From: CAZPYT01 sp964590955
GTDB taxonomy: Bacteria > Patescibacteriota > WWE3 > UBA101185 > UBA10185
Direction: 5' to 3'
DNA: 31,356 nucleotides
Assembly: GCA_964590955.1 (NCBI GenBank)
Contig: CAZPYT010000010.1
Coordinates: forward strand, 1 to 31,356
The translations under genes were made by a program, and so were the position numbers. Position 1 is the first letter of the stretch, and each line of letters starts with the position of its first letter. Below are positions 15,624 to 23,623 of this stretch, piece by piece. Below the pieces are notes generated by a model. That model did not search any database and was not told the origin of the DNA. It was given only the letters and a program-made list of their open reading frames with translations.

Positions 15624-17858
15624 TTATTTGTAGCTGGGTAGCGTTTGATATCTTAATCTCAAACTATTACTGACAACACTAACTGAACTTAGTGCCATTG
15701 CTATGCTGGCAATAATTGGAGAGAGTAACACTCCTGTAAAAGGGTAGAGAATACCGGCTGCGATTGGAATTCCTAAAATATTGTAGCCGAAAGCCCAAAA
15801 TAGATTTTGTTTTATTGTTTTTAGAGTTAGATAAGATATGTCCAGCGCCTCCAGTATTTTATAAATATTTCCCCCAACCAAAACAAGATCCCCTGACTCG
15901 ATGGCTACGTCAGTACCTGTACCCATAGCAATGCCTATGTGCGCTTGTGCCAGCGCAGGTGCGTCATTAATCCCATCGCCAACCATAGCAATAATGTTTT
16001 TATTGTCTTGCGCCTGCAGTAATTTTATTTTATCGGATTTCTGATTTGGCATGACTTCAGCAAATACTTCATCAATACCAATTTTGTCAGCAACAGCTTG
16101 AGCTGTTTTAATGCTGTCTCCGGTAATCATTATTGTTTTAATACCTTTTTTGTGAAGCAGCATTACCATCTCTTTCGCCTCTTCTTTAACAGGATCTGCA
16201 ATTCCTATTAAGGCAGCAATTTTCATATCTATTAGCACAAAGGATACTGTTTGAGCCTCGCTCTGTAATTTTTCAGACAGTACAAAGGTTTCTTTTGGTA
16301 TTGTCACTCGGTTTTCTTTTAGTAACTTTGAGTTGCCGATTAATATATCATGCCCTTCTATCCTTGCTTTAATTCCTTGCCCGGGCAGATCTTCAAAATA
16401 TTCAACCTCTACCTTATCCGCTCCACTCAAAAACTGTTCTACGGCTTCCGCTAAAGGGTGCTGCGACATTTTTTCTGCTGAGTAAATATAACTCTTAATT
16501 TTTTCCGATTCTGATTCCTCAAAAATTTTAAGGGTTTGAACCTCCGGTTTTCCTTTTGTGAGCGTGCCTGTTTTATCAAAAACCATATGTGTGATTTTGC
16601 TTGAAATTTCTAAAGCGGTTGCATCTTTAACCAGAATACCTCTACGTGCTGCTTTTCCTGTTCCTACCATAATTGCTGTAGGCGTTGCCAACCCTAGAGC
16701 GCATGGACAGGCTATGATCAGTACGGTTATTGCTGCATAAAAAGCCAGAGAAAAAGTAGCAGTAAAAGACCAGATAGAAAAAGTTATCAAAGATAAAACA
16801 AGCACTGTTGGTACAAAAATTCCTGATACTTTGTCGGCTAATTTTTGTATAGGTGCTTCACTCGCTTGTGCATCTTCAACCATCTTAATTATCTGAGCCA
16901 AAACTGTATCAGATCCTACCTTAACTGCTTCAATAACAATATGCCCGTTTTTATTTAAAGTTGACCCTACAACTTTATCTCCTACAGTCTTTTCTACGGG
17001 TATAGGTTCTCCGGTCAACATAGACTCATCTATCGACGTAGTTCCCTTTACGATAATTCCATCTACAGGAATTTTTTGTCCCGGTTTTACAATTAAAATA
17101 TTTTTCACCATAATTTGCTCTATCGGAAGTGTAATTTCCTTACCATCTCTTATTGTAATTGCCTCTTTAACCTGAAGTTTCCCTAGTGCCTTTATTGCAT
17201 CTTTAGTTTTTTCTTTTGCTATTGTTTCGAGATATCTGCCAAGCAAAATAAAAAATATGATAAATACTGCAGCTTCAAAATAAACCTCATAACTTTCAAG
17301 ATTAAGAACATTGGGTAAGAATGTAATTATTGTAGAATAAAGCCAAGCCGACAAAGTACCGATCATAATCAAAGTGTCCATGTTAAATGTTTTTACTTTC
17401 AAAGCAGTAAGTGCACTTTGGTAAATCTCTTTTCCCCCAATGAATAACAGAGGCGTTGCAATAATAAACTGAAGATAATTAAGAGTTTGCATTTTCATAC
17501 CCATGAATAACCTTAGATTGTAGCCTGCATGATTAAGAAACATTTCCAGCATTAAAATTAGGAATGGTATTAACCCTATACCAACAAAAAGCAAATTACT
17601 TTTAAGCTTTTTTGTTTTTTCTTTTGAGTCAGATATTGTATTGGGTTCTAAAATGATATCGTACGATCCCATTTCTTTTGCTTTTTTCTTTATGATGTCG
17701 GGTTGAATTTTGTTCTCATCATATTCCACAACAAGTTTTTCTGCGCCATAGTTAATCTGCGCATTTTTTACACCGTCAAGTTTATTTATAGATCTTTCAA
17801 GCAAAATTTTGCATGAAGCACAGTGCATTCCCGTCACGGGATATGTCTTTTTTATCAT
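15624..17858 (-). CDS. copA: Copper-translocating P1B-type ATPase
   Basis: A 744-residue membrane pump that exports Cu(I) using ATP. There is one N-terminal heavy-metal-binding domain with GMHCASC (Cys13, Cys16). The actuator TGE is at 282-284, the intramembrane CPC at 384-386 and the phosphorylation site Asp428 in DKTGTLT. The SQHPLAEA motif in the nucleotide domain and GDGINDAPA in the hinge are both present. Two helices after the P-domain carry the Asn and MALSSVSVVSNSLRL segments typical of Cu(+) ATPases (P1B-1). It is the last gene of the copper operon, 3 nt after the HMA-SafE-cupredoxin gene, and should be repressed by CsoR when copper is low. Length and motifs are complete. Confidence 0.97.
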   Translation of the reverse strand: MIKKTYPVTGMHCASCKILLERSINKLDGVKNAQINYGAEKLVVEYDENKIQPDIIKKKAKEMGSYDIILEPNTISDSKEKTKKLKSNLLFVGIGLIPFLILMLEMFLNHAGYNLRLFMGMKMQTLNYLQFIIATPLLFIGGKEIYQSALTALKVKTFNMDTLIMIGTLSAWLYSTIITFLPNVLNLESYEVYFEAAVFIIFFILLGRYLETIAKEKTKDAIKALGKLQVKEAITIRDGKEITLPIEQIMVKNILIVKPGQKIPVDGIIVKGTTSIDESMLTGEPIPVEKTVGDKVVGSTLNKNGHIVIEAVKVGSDTVLAQIIKMVEDAQASEAPIQKLADKVSGIFVPTVLVLSLITFSIWSFTATFSLAFYAAITVLIIACPCALGLATPTAIMVGTGKAARRGILVKDATALEISSKITHMVFDKTGTLTKGKPEVQTLKIFEESESEKIKSYIYSAEKMSQHPLAEAVEQFLSGADKVEVEYFEDLPGQGIKARIEGHDILIGNSKLLKENRVTIPKETFVLSEKLQSEAQTVSFVLIDMKIAALIGIADPVKEEAKEMVMLLHKKGIKTIMITGDSIKTAQAVADKIGIDEVFAEVMPNQKSDKIKLLQAQDNKNIIAMVGDGINDAPALAQAHIGIAMGTGTDVAIESGDLVLVGGNIYKILEALDISYLTLKTIKQNLFWAFGYNILGIPIAAGILYPFTGVLLSPIIASIAMALSSVSVVSNSLRLRYQTLPSYK

Positions 17859-17861
17859 GAA

Positions 17862-19214
17862 CTAGTACACTTCCACTGTTACTGGGTCTACCATACCCAT
17901 TGAACATGAAATTTTATATACACCCGGTTTAGGCGCAATAAATTCAACACTATTCATACCCGGTTTAAGTTGAACAACTTTTGGATATAAGCCCCGCGCA
18001 AAAACAGCTCTGGCACAGCCTACTGAGCCACTGTCGTAAATGTCCCATTTTGTTTTTACTCCCGACTTTATTTTTATGTACTTTGGATAATATTCAAATC
18101 CTCTTGCTTCCATTTGAATCACCTGTTCTGCTATGTTATCTATTTCCACAATTTTTGTTTCATTTTTCTTAGTACCTAAATCGCTTAAGCTTTTCAACCC
18201 AAGTACATTGAGTTGCGAATTGGCTGTATACAGAGCAAAGAAAAGTATTACTACACCTGAAAAAAAGCTGAATTTTTTTGAAAAAGCCAGATTAGAATAA
18301 AATTTAACGCTAGAAAAACTTATCAATGCCAAAATGGGGAGTGTTCCCAAAGAAAATGCCAGCATTTGCGTCATACCTTGAAAAAAACTTCCGGATGCGA
18401 TGGCGCTCGTTTGTGCTATTAGTGTAAAACCGCATGGTATGAAAAAAGTCAAAGCGCCTGTTACAAATGGAATAAATTTACCCTGTAAGTCATAATTTTT
18501 GTCTAAGTATTTGTTATCTCCTAAAAAATTAAAAGTAAATCGGTTGAACCATTTTATTCCCACCATTTGAAAACCTATTATTAGCATAATTACAGTAACC
18601 GCTAGAGTCATAATGGCTGTTGTAGTAATCGAGAGCTTGAAAATGCTCCCGGCTGCACCTAAAATTCCGCCAAAAAGTGCAAAAGACACTAATCTTGAGA
18701 AGTTAAAGTAGACGAAAGGAGTCCAGCTTTTTTTGGAATTGTTGTTGTACATTTCATTCCATCTTTTTGACAATGATAAAAGAAGTCCGCCTACTAGTGC
18801 CGCACAGCTTGAAATCCCTGCAGCCAGTCCAAAGATAAAAAATGCGCCTAATGACGATCCTGCGGTAATTGAAAAATTCATTAAAACCCCATTTTTTTCA
18901 GCGAAGTAGAAAGCCATTAGTAGCAATGCTGCCCCTATGGATAGAGTCAATAAGTCTGATTGCTTCAAATTATCTTCCTTGGGTTTATTCTCAAAAAATG
19001 AATATCCAAGTTCATTAAATATTCCATTTAGTTTTTCGAGGGTAGGAGCTTTTGAATTATCTTTTGTTCTTACTACAACTTGTGATTTTTCCAGTGAAAC
19101 TTTGACGTCATCCACATTATCAATATTTTTTATATCCTGTTTTATCAGAACTTCGCAGGTGCTGCAGTGCATTCCCTTAACATAATAAATTTTTTCGTTT
19201 GTTTTTTTACTCAT
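17862..19214 (-). CDS. HMA - SafE/DsbD-like membrane - cupredoxin fusion protein
   Basis: Three modules sit in one 450-residue chain. An N-terminal heavy-metal domain (about 8-75) has GMHCSTC (Cys17, Cys20). A TauE/SafE or cytochrome-biogenesis-like six-to-seven-helix membrane region follows (about 88-325), with the twin motifs GISSCAALVGGLLLSL and IPCGFTLIAQTSAIASG. The C-terminal cupredoxin-like domain (about 350-450) has likely copper ligands Cys400 (GSVGCARAVF), Cys437, Met439 and Met441 (SCSMGM). The order suggests copper capture in the cytoplasm, passage or reduction through the membrane and binding outside. This fusion is known in copper operons of Gram-positive and CPR bacteria. It overlaps csoR by 4 nt (ATGA) and is followed 3 nt later by copA. 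Confidence 0.9.
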   Translation of the reverse strand: MSKKTNEKIYYVKGMHCSTCEVLIKQDIKNIDNVDDVKVSLEKSQVVVRTKDNSKAPTLEKLNGIFNELGYSFFENKPKEDNLKQSDLLTLSIGAALLLMAFYFAEKNGVLMNFSITAGSSLGAFFIFGLAAGISSCAALVGGLLLSLSKRWNEMYNNNSKKSWTPFVYFNFSRLVSFALFGGILGAAGSIFKLSITTTAIMTLAVTVIMLIIGFQMVGIKWFNRFTFNFLGDNKYLDKNYDLQGKFIPFVTGALTFFIPCGFTLIAQTSAIASGSFFQGMTQMLAFSLGTLPILALISFSSVKFYSNLAFSKKFSFFSGVVILFFALYTANSQLNVLGLKSLSDLGTKKNETKIVEIDNIAEQVIQMEARGFEYYPKYIKIKSGVKTKWDIYDSGSVGCARAVFARGLYPKVVQLKPGMNSVEFIAPKPGVYKISCSMGMVDPVTVEVY

Positions 19215-19468
19215 TTATACTTATAAATATCAAGCAACTCAGTAGTTATTTTTTTCATATCTCCCTTTTTTGCCTGCTCAACTACACAGTGCTTTATATG
19301 GTCTTCCATGATTAGGGCATCCAGTTTTTTAAGTGACTTTTGTACAGCCCTGGATTGATGGATTACATTTATACAATATTCGTCATTTTCAAGCATGTGC
19401 TGTATTGCTTGTACGTGGCCTCTAATAATTTTTATTCGATGTAAGTGTTTTTCTTTTTTAGTTTGCAT
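19211..19468 (-). CDS. csoR: CsoR-type copper-sensing repressor
   Basis: An 85-residue all-helical repressor of the CsoR/RcnR (DUF156) family. The Cu(I) ligands are Cys32, His57 and Cys61, with the same spacing as the C-H-C set of characterised CsoR proteins (25 then 4 residues). The N-terminal helix HLHRIKIIRGHVQAIQHML carries the conserved Arg residues that contact DNA. It binds an operator when copper-free and lets go on Cu(I) binding. A perfect palindrome lies 7 nt before its ATG, and the gene is translationally coupled to the fusion protein. It should control the whole operon and itself. Confidence 0.93.
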   Translation of the reverse strand: MQTKKEKHLHRIKIIRGHVQAIQHMLENDEYCINVIHQSRAVQKSLKKLDALIMEDHIKHCVVEQAKKGDMKKITTELLDIYKYK

Positions 19469-19475
19469 AGCCTAC

Positions 19476-19501
19476 AGGTATCCCCCCCGTGGGGGATACC
19501 T
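19476..19501 (-). promoter_or_regulatory. CsoR operator (perfect 11-bp inverted repeat)
   Basis: The arms AGGTATCCCCC and GGGGGATACCT flank CCGT. The TACCC/GGGTA-like core with a G/C-rich centre matches known CsoR operators. It lies just before csoR. A -35-like TTGACT occurs at 19528-19533 on the minus strand with TAAGTT 17 nt further on, which places the operator over the start of transcription. It also separates the copper operon from the divergent acyltransferase gene. Confidence 0.85.
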
Positions 19502-19568
19502 ATAAACTTATCTATTATTGTAGCGCAAGTCAAGTCCTATATGAAAGTGTTAAAATTTAACTTCGGAA

Positions 19569-20756
19569 ATGAAAAAAAATATTTTTACAACACTGGATAA
19601 TTTTTACATGACAAGTAAAGTTGGCAAAATAGCCGTACTTGATGGGTTAAGAGGGTTAGCAGTTTTAATGGTTTTTATGGTTCATGCGCAAAATGGGGTA
19701 AATTCTTTTTTTAAAGAAAAAGCTTCGCTTTCACAATTAGAATTGGCTTTTCAAAAGGTCATGGGCTATTTTCCGCTAATTGGCTCTATAGGAGGGCATT
19801 TTGGCGTGGATTTATTTTTTGTTTTAAGTGGTTTTTTAATTTACAGAACTCTCACAAAAAAGCCGGTTAAATTTGCCGATTTTATGGTAAATCGTGCCCG
19901 TCGTTTACTTCCGGCTCATTTTTTTACACTTTTAAAATCGCTGGCAGGTTTTGGCTTACTTACATCATTGTTAAATATTCTAATGTTGAGTGATTTGTTC
20001 ATAAAAATTAAAACCATAAACTTTGTTACGTGGACTTTAACATACGAATTATTGTTCTATATTTTGTGTGCAGCTTTAGTTATAAACAGCAGAAGATTTA
20101 AGGTACTTAGAAGTTGGACATCCCTTGGACTATTCTCATTACTTATTGTAGTAAGTCAATACACTTTTGCAGAAGCGCTCACTGTTAGAAATATAAATCT
20201 ACCGAATATCAGATTTTTAACATTTTTTATGGGTGTTGCAATTTCTAAGATATATTATGAGGAAAAAGCTATAGCTAAATCGATTTCTAAATACGCAAAA
20301 TATTTTGCTATCCCTAGTTTGTTAATTATTTGGGCAGCTAAGGTTGAATGGGGGATTAGAGACTATATTCCAAAATCAGATTTCTATCGAATCCAAATGG
20401 AACCTCTGTTTGTAATTATTGCCTTGGCTTTTTCAGCGCTGGTAATTTCTATGATTTTTTCAGAAGACGTGGTTATTAAAAAGTTTTTCGAATATAAACC
20501 CCTTAGGGCATTAGGAAATATCAGCTATTCATTTTACCTAGTGCATGCGTTGATAACGCTTCCCATTGCAAAAAAAATTCTATCCGAGTGGCAAATAGGC
20601 TCAGGATCAAAAGCATTTTTGTTTTTACCCTTCGGATTTGCTGTATCTTTTTTGATTGCGTCGATAATGTTTCATTTTTTGGAAAAGCCCTATTTTGTAA
20701 AAAAGCCAATATTAAGCAACGTTCCAGAAAAAATTACAGAAAAAGAAGTTTGGTAA
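19569..20756 (+). CDS. Acyltransferase 3 family membrane protein (OafA-like)
   Basis: A 395-residue integral membrane O-acyltransferase. The N-terminus has the family motif LDGLRGLAVLMVFMVHA, where Arg and His are the conserved catalytic pair. FGVDLFFVLSGFLIYRTL and RRLLPAHFF follow, with about ten hydrophobic helices, and the late motif LGNISYSFYLVHALI is also typical. Such enzymes transfer acetyl or other acyl groups to sugars of surface polysaccharide or lipid. The start is preceded by TAAAAT with 12 nt to the ATG; no clear Shine-Dalgarno is seen. It is divergent from the copper operon and ends about 80 nt before a terminator-like hairpin at the assembly gap. Confidence 0.9.
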   Translation: MKKNIFTTLDNFYMTSKVGKIAVLDGLRGLAVLMVFMVHAQNGVNSFFKEKASLSQLELAFQKVMGYFPLIGSIGGHFGVDLFFVLSGFLIYRTLTKKPVKFADFMVNRARRLLPAHFFTLLKSLAGFGLLTSLLNILMLSDLFIKIKTINFVTWTLTYELLFYILCAALVINSRRFKVLRSWTSLGLFSLLIVVSQYTFAEALTVRNINLPNIRFLTFFMGVAISKIYYEEKAIAKSISKYAKYFAIPSLLIIWAAKVEWGIRDYIPKSDFYRIQMEPLFVIIALAFSALVISMIFSEDVVIKKFFEYKPLRALGNISYSFYLVHALITLPIAKKILSEWQIGSGSKAFLFLPFGFAVSFLIASIMFHFLEKPYFVKKPILSNVPEKITEKEVW

Positions 20757-20816
20757 ATTGAATGCCTTTAGTGATTGCTCTAACCGTAAGAATTTTAAAA
20801 AGTCATAATTTATATT

Positions 20817-20828
20817 ATTATGTTGATT
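20817..20828 (+). repeat. 12-bp direct repeat, left copy
   Basis: ATTATGTTGATT here is repeated exactly at 20872-20883, directly after the ten-N gap. The two copies flank the gap, and the right contig starts exactly at the second copy. Confidence 0.85.
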
Positions 20829-20839
20829 AAAAAAGAAAA

Positions 20840-20861
20840 CAGGTAGTATTGCTACTACCTG
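20840..20861. terminator. Perfect hairpin at the contig edge, terminator-like in both directions
   Basis: The 9-bp arms CAGGTAGTA and TACTACCTG enclose TTGC. On the minus strand it is followed by TTTTCTTTTTT, a textbook U-tract. On the plus strand the sequence is cut by the N gap, so the U-tract for the acyltransferase gene cannot be seen. Confidence 0.6.
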
Positions 20862-20871
20862 NNNNNNNNNN
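20862..20871. other. Assembly gap (10 N)
   Basis: Ten N of unknown true length begin exactly at the 3' arm of a perfect hairpin and end exactly at the second copy of a 12-bp repeat. Gene order across this point is not proven. Confidence 0.98.
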
Positions 20872-20874
20872 ATT

Positions 20875-21243
20875 ATGTTGATTGTGATCCGAAAAATTAT
20901 AATAAACTACATAATAATATTTTTTTTATTGTTGATGTTTCCTTTGATATGGTTTTTTAATCAAAGATTGAATTATAGAAAATTCTTAACATTAGACACA
21001 AAGTTTTCATTAAAGGCTAACACGCAGTCAATCGACGATATCTCAAGTCCGACAGAAATAATGTATATACTCATTGAAAACGGGATACCTGCTGCAATGA
21101 CACATAAAATTGTTAACCCGCGGGGCTTTTCTGTGATGGGGCGCACCCTTATGACAAAATATGGGGAAGTGATATATTTGCCTACGAAAAAAAATCTGAC
21201 GCACAAAATGAGATTTCAAAATCTAAAATTCCTACTCCTTTGA
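20875..21243 (+). CDS. Membrane-anchored protein of unknown function, possibly frameshifted (122 aa)
   Basis: No family recognised. A hydrophobic helix (about 9-28, NYIIIFFLLLMFPLIWFFNQ) is followed by a soluble segment with PTEIMYILIENGIPAAMTHK and NPRGFSVMGRTLMTKYGEVIYL. After a run of eight A at 21187-21194 the reading becomes KKNLTHKMRFQNLKFLLL, which looks less natural than the overlapping +2 frame from the same point. That other frame stays open and continues into the glycosyltransferase-like tail. The start is only 3 nt from the contig edge, so the true N-terminus and promoter are uncertain. It may be a real small protein or the 5' part of a gene broken by the A8 run. Confidence 0.4.
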   Translation: MLIVIRKIIINYIIIFFLLLMFPLIWFFNQRLNYRKFLTLDTKFSLKANTQSIDDISSPTEIMYILIENGIPAAMTHKIVNPRGFSVMGRTLMTKYGEVIYLPTKKNLTHKMRFQNLKFLLL

Positions 21244-21491
21244 TTCTCTATAAAAACTGCATAATTCACAACAAAAATAATAATCTCTTTTATAATATTT
21301 TGCCGAGGCTTCCGCTGCTATTCGTGCTAGCAACTTCAGCATTTCTTTTAAAAAAAATAAACTATTGGAAACACGCTGCCCTTACCTATGTTGCTTTTGT
21401 AGGTTTTAATTCGGTTCTATTTGGTCAATATTACGTTTGGATGTTTACTTTTCTGCCATTGGCTTTACTGCAGGACAAAAACTCCGTCTAA
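21240..21491 (+). CDS. C-terminal fragment of a GT-C-type membrane glycosyltransferase (83 aa)
   Basis: Hydrophobic helices with the end motif FGQYYVWMFTFLPLALL resemble the last helices of GT-C mannosyl/glucosyltransferases (the GT87/PIG-M-like 'QYxxWxxPxLPL' ending). Only about 80 residues fit the family, which normally has 350 or more. The frame is in fact open from 21117, and the nominal start at 21240 is a TTG, so this is better read as the tail of a longer, interrupted gene. It shares a 4-nt overlap with the preceding frame. Its stop TAA interlocks with the stop of the convergent aldehyde oxidoreductase gene, the two stop codons sharing two bases. Probably a gene remnant, or a product of misassembly or frameshift. 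Confidence 0.45.
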   Translation: MILYKNCIIHNKNNNLFYNILPRLPLLFVLATSAFLLKKINYWKHAALTYVAFVGFNSVLFGQYYVWMFTFLPLALLQDKNSV

Positions 21492-23188
21492 TTTTTCCAT
21501 TTTCTTAGTTTGTTATACTCGCTTAATAATTTTTTGAATAATTCTTTTGTAAGTCTTGTCTTTTCCCCATTAACTTCTACTTCATAGTCAATTATTCTTT
21601 GAGGGAGTGTGTTTTCTTTAAGTTTATGTCCGAGTTTTTTATTGATTTTATGTTCCAGTTGAAAAATTCTTTCACCTGCCTTCTGTAATTCGTTAGAATC
21701 AGTATTCCAGCCAAAATAAGCATTCACTATATCAGACCAAATGTTATTGTTATAGAGAAAATCTGCGAATATACAAGTTCCTAACGAATCAATTAACGCC
21801 GCCCCATTTTGCTGTTTTATTGTATTTTTTGCAGTTTCTACTATAGGGATTTGCCCATTTCTGTTTTCGAGATCAAAATTTACGGTCCAGCCTTTACAGT
21901 GGTCACCGCCATTAGGTGCCGTGGCGTAGTTGACCGCCATACCGACAGCTGTTCTAGGATCCCAAGCCGGTAATTCCAGTGCTTTTGAGTGCACTACAAA
22001 TTCTTTTCCAAAACCGAAGCGGTTTGCAGCTGCGACAACTCCTTCTGCAAGAAATTTACCGTTCCCTCTTTTTTCCGCAATTTCTTTGATTAGTTCAAGC
22101 ATTCTATCAGAATTCCACGTATCGTTGACTAAGCCCCTGTCTATACATTCTTTATACCAACCCAATACACCTCCGGTGCTGATTGTATCCATACCGTAAT
22201 CATCGCATAATTTATTGCACTCAATTACTGTTTTTAAGTCGAAATTATCGCAGTTAGCTCCGAGAGACCAAATCGTTTCATACTCAGGTCCTCTTACTTC
22301 GTTTTTATCTTTACTGCTGACAATTCTTGTACATGCCAAAGGACAACTCCAACAAGCCTCAATCCTGACCTTGTATTTTTTATATTCTTCTCTGTTTAGT
22401 TGTTTAATTTCATTTTCTGAAACAAAATTTTTTCTATAGTTGCTAGCCGGGTAAGTTTGTACTTCATTCGACCACTCAGTAAATTCAGGAGTGCAGTAGG
22501 TTGAACGCTGTTTGTCTTCTTGCATTTTTTGTTTGTGAAGACTCAGAATAATTTCTCTTACTGTTTTGTTATCCTTTGGTGCGGGAATTTTATCTGACTT
22601 AATTACTACAATAGCTTTCAACTTTTTATAGCCGAAATGCCATCCTGTGCCTGCTCTCCCCGCAGCTCTTTTGTCTGCCATCATTGACGAAAAAGTAACT
22701 AGGTTTTCACCGGCTTTTCCTATAGCTGCGATTGATACTTCTTTTCCTTTATATTTTTCTCTTAGCTTTGTTTGTGTTTCCTGAACGCTTAAACCAACCA
22801 AATCATCTGCGCTTTCAAATGAAACACTATTTTTGTCGACAACAATATATGTCCATTCTTTTGAAGTACCTGTTATTTCAAGAGCCGCAATTCCGTCATG
22901 TTTTAGGTGTGTACCAAAGTAACCGCCAAAAGAAGAAGCCATATAATATCCGGTTTGAGGCGATGTGCTTACAAATTCAGATCTGCTTGATGAGGGAAAC
23001 ATCGTACCTGTAATTAGACCCGGTACAAGAAAAAAAGAATTATCGGTGTCTTTTGCATCTTTAACATTCTTAGAATATAAATATGCCCCAAGTCCTCGAC
23101 CGCCAAGATATTTTTTTATAACATCTTTTTTAATAGATAAAAATTCTGAAGTTTTTTTATTTAAGTCAATTTTTAAATGTTTATTCAC
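21488..23188 (-). CDS. aor: Aldehyde:ferredoxin oxidoreductase (tungstopterin enzyme)
   Basis: A 566-residue cytoplasmic enzyme that oxidises aldehydes to acids with ferredoxin as electron acceptor. It uses a bis-pyranopterin W or Mo cofactor and one [4Fe-4S] cluster. Counting from the TTG discussed below, cluster ligands are Cys280, Cys283, Cys287 (ACWSCPLAC) and Cys473 (SLGTCIF). Cofactor and active-site motifs are GGRGLGA, AAGRAGTGW, GPEYETIWSLG (Glu304) and YATAPNGGDHCKGW (His431). It is shorter than the usual 600 or so residues but complete. The GTG at 23186-23188 is taken as start because TATAAT lies 8 nt upstream; a TTG one codon earlier is the alternative. No cofactor-synthesis gene, transporter or ferredoxin is nearby. 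Confidence 0.93.
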   Translation of the reverse strand: MNKHLKIDLNKKTSEFLSIKKDVIKKYLGGRGLGAYLYSKNVKDAKDTDNSFFLVPGLITGTMFPSSSRSEFVSTSPQTGYYMASSFGGYFGTHLKHDGIAALEITGTSKEWTYIVVDKNSVSFESADDLVGLSVQETQTKLREKYKGKEVSIAAIGKAGENLVTFSSMMADKRAAGRAGTGWHFGYKKLKAIVVIKSDKIPAPKDNKTVREIILSLHKQKMQEDKQRSTYCTPEFTEWSNEVQTYPASNYRKNFVSENEIKQLNREEYKKYKVRIEACWSCPLACTRIVSSKDKNEVRGPEYETIWSLGANCDNFDLKTVIECNKLCDDYGMDTISTGGVLGWYKECIDRGLVNDTWNSDRMLELIKEIAEKRGNGKFLAEGVVAAANRFGFGKEFVVHSKALELPAWDPRTAVGMAVNYATAPNGGDHCKGWTVNFDLENRNGQIPIVETAKNTIKQQNGAALIDSLGTCIFADFLYNNNIWSDIVNAYFGWNTDSNELQKAGERIFQLEHKINKKLGHKLKENTLPQRIIDYEVEVNGEKTRLTKELFKKLLSEYNKLRKWKN

Positions 23189-23196
23189 CAATGTTG

Positions 23197-23202
23197 ATTA
23201 TA
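23197..23202 (-). promoter_or_regulatory. -10 box of the aldehyde oxidoreductase gene
   Basis: A perfect TATAAT on the minus strand with 8 nt (CAACATTG) before the GTG at 23188, or 5 nt before the alternative TTG. Either way the mRNA would have almost no leader. Confidence 0.6.
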
Positions 23203-23214
23203 TCAAAAATATAA

Positions 23215-23580
23215 TTATGCTAACGCTGCCTCAACCGTCTTTATAATGTCTTCCAGTTTAGAACCTGCTTTCATTATGTAGCCAGACGGTTTAAAAGGGG
23301 ATATTTCAGCAGCATGAATACTGTAATCAAGATTAGACATGATAATAATTGGTAAATCTTTTCCCCACGGATCTCTTCTTATTTGTTTTAGTACTGCAAT
23401 ACCATTTAATCCGGGCATCATTATATCGAGCAAAACCAAATCCGGCTTTTCTGCAAATACGATTTCCAAAGCTTTATCGCCGTCTGCGGCAGTTACAATA
23501 TTATATTTTTCCATTCCAAACTTTTTTTCTAAAATATTTCTCAGAGTCTGATCATCTTCTACTATTAAGATTTTTTTCAT
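23215..23580 (-). CDS. Single-domain response regulator (CheY/PilH-like receiver)
   Basis: A 121-residue stand-alone receiver. The acidic pair is Asp9/Asp10 (IVEDDQ), phospho-acceptor Asp52 in LVLLDIMMPG, switch Ser82 in IIIMSN and Lys104 in YIMKAG. There is no output domain, so it must signal through protein contacts or pass phosphate on. It follows the PAS histidine kinase after 43 nt on the same strand and has an AGGA Shine-Dalgarno upstream, as expected for an internal operon gene. The kinase is its likely partner. Confidence 0.92.
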   Translation of the reverse strand: MKKILIVEDDQTLRNILEKKFGMEKYNIVTAADGDKALEIVFAEKPDLVLLDIMMPGLNGIAVLKQIRRDPWGKDLPIIIMSNLDYSIHAAEISPFKPSGYIMKAGSKLEDIIKTVEAALA

Positions 23581-23623
23581 TATTAATTTCCTAACTTAAT
23601 ACTTATGATTTTAACACATCAGA

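Noticed and set aside
19476..19501. Palindrome as a transcription terminator
   Set aside because: It is G/C-rich and perfect but has no U-tract on either side. Its position just before csoR and its TACCC/GGGTA core fit an operator better.
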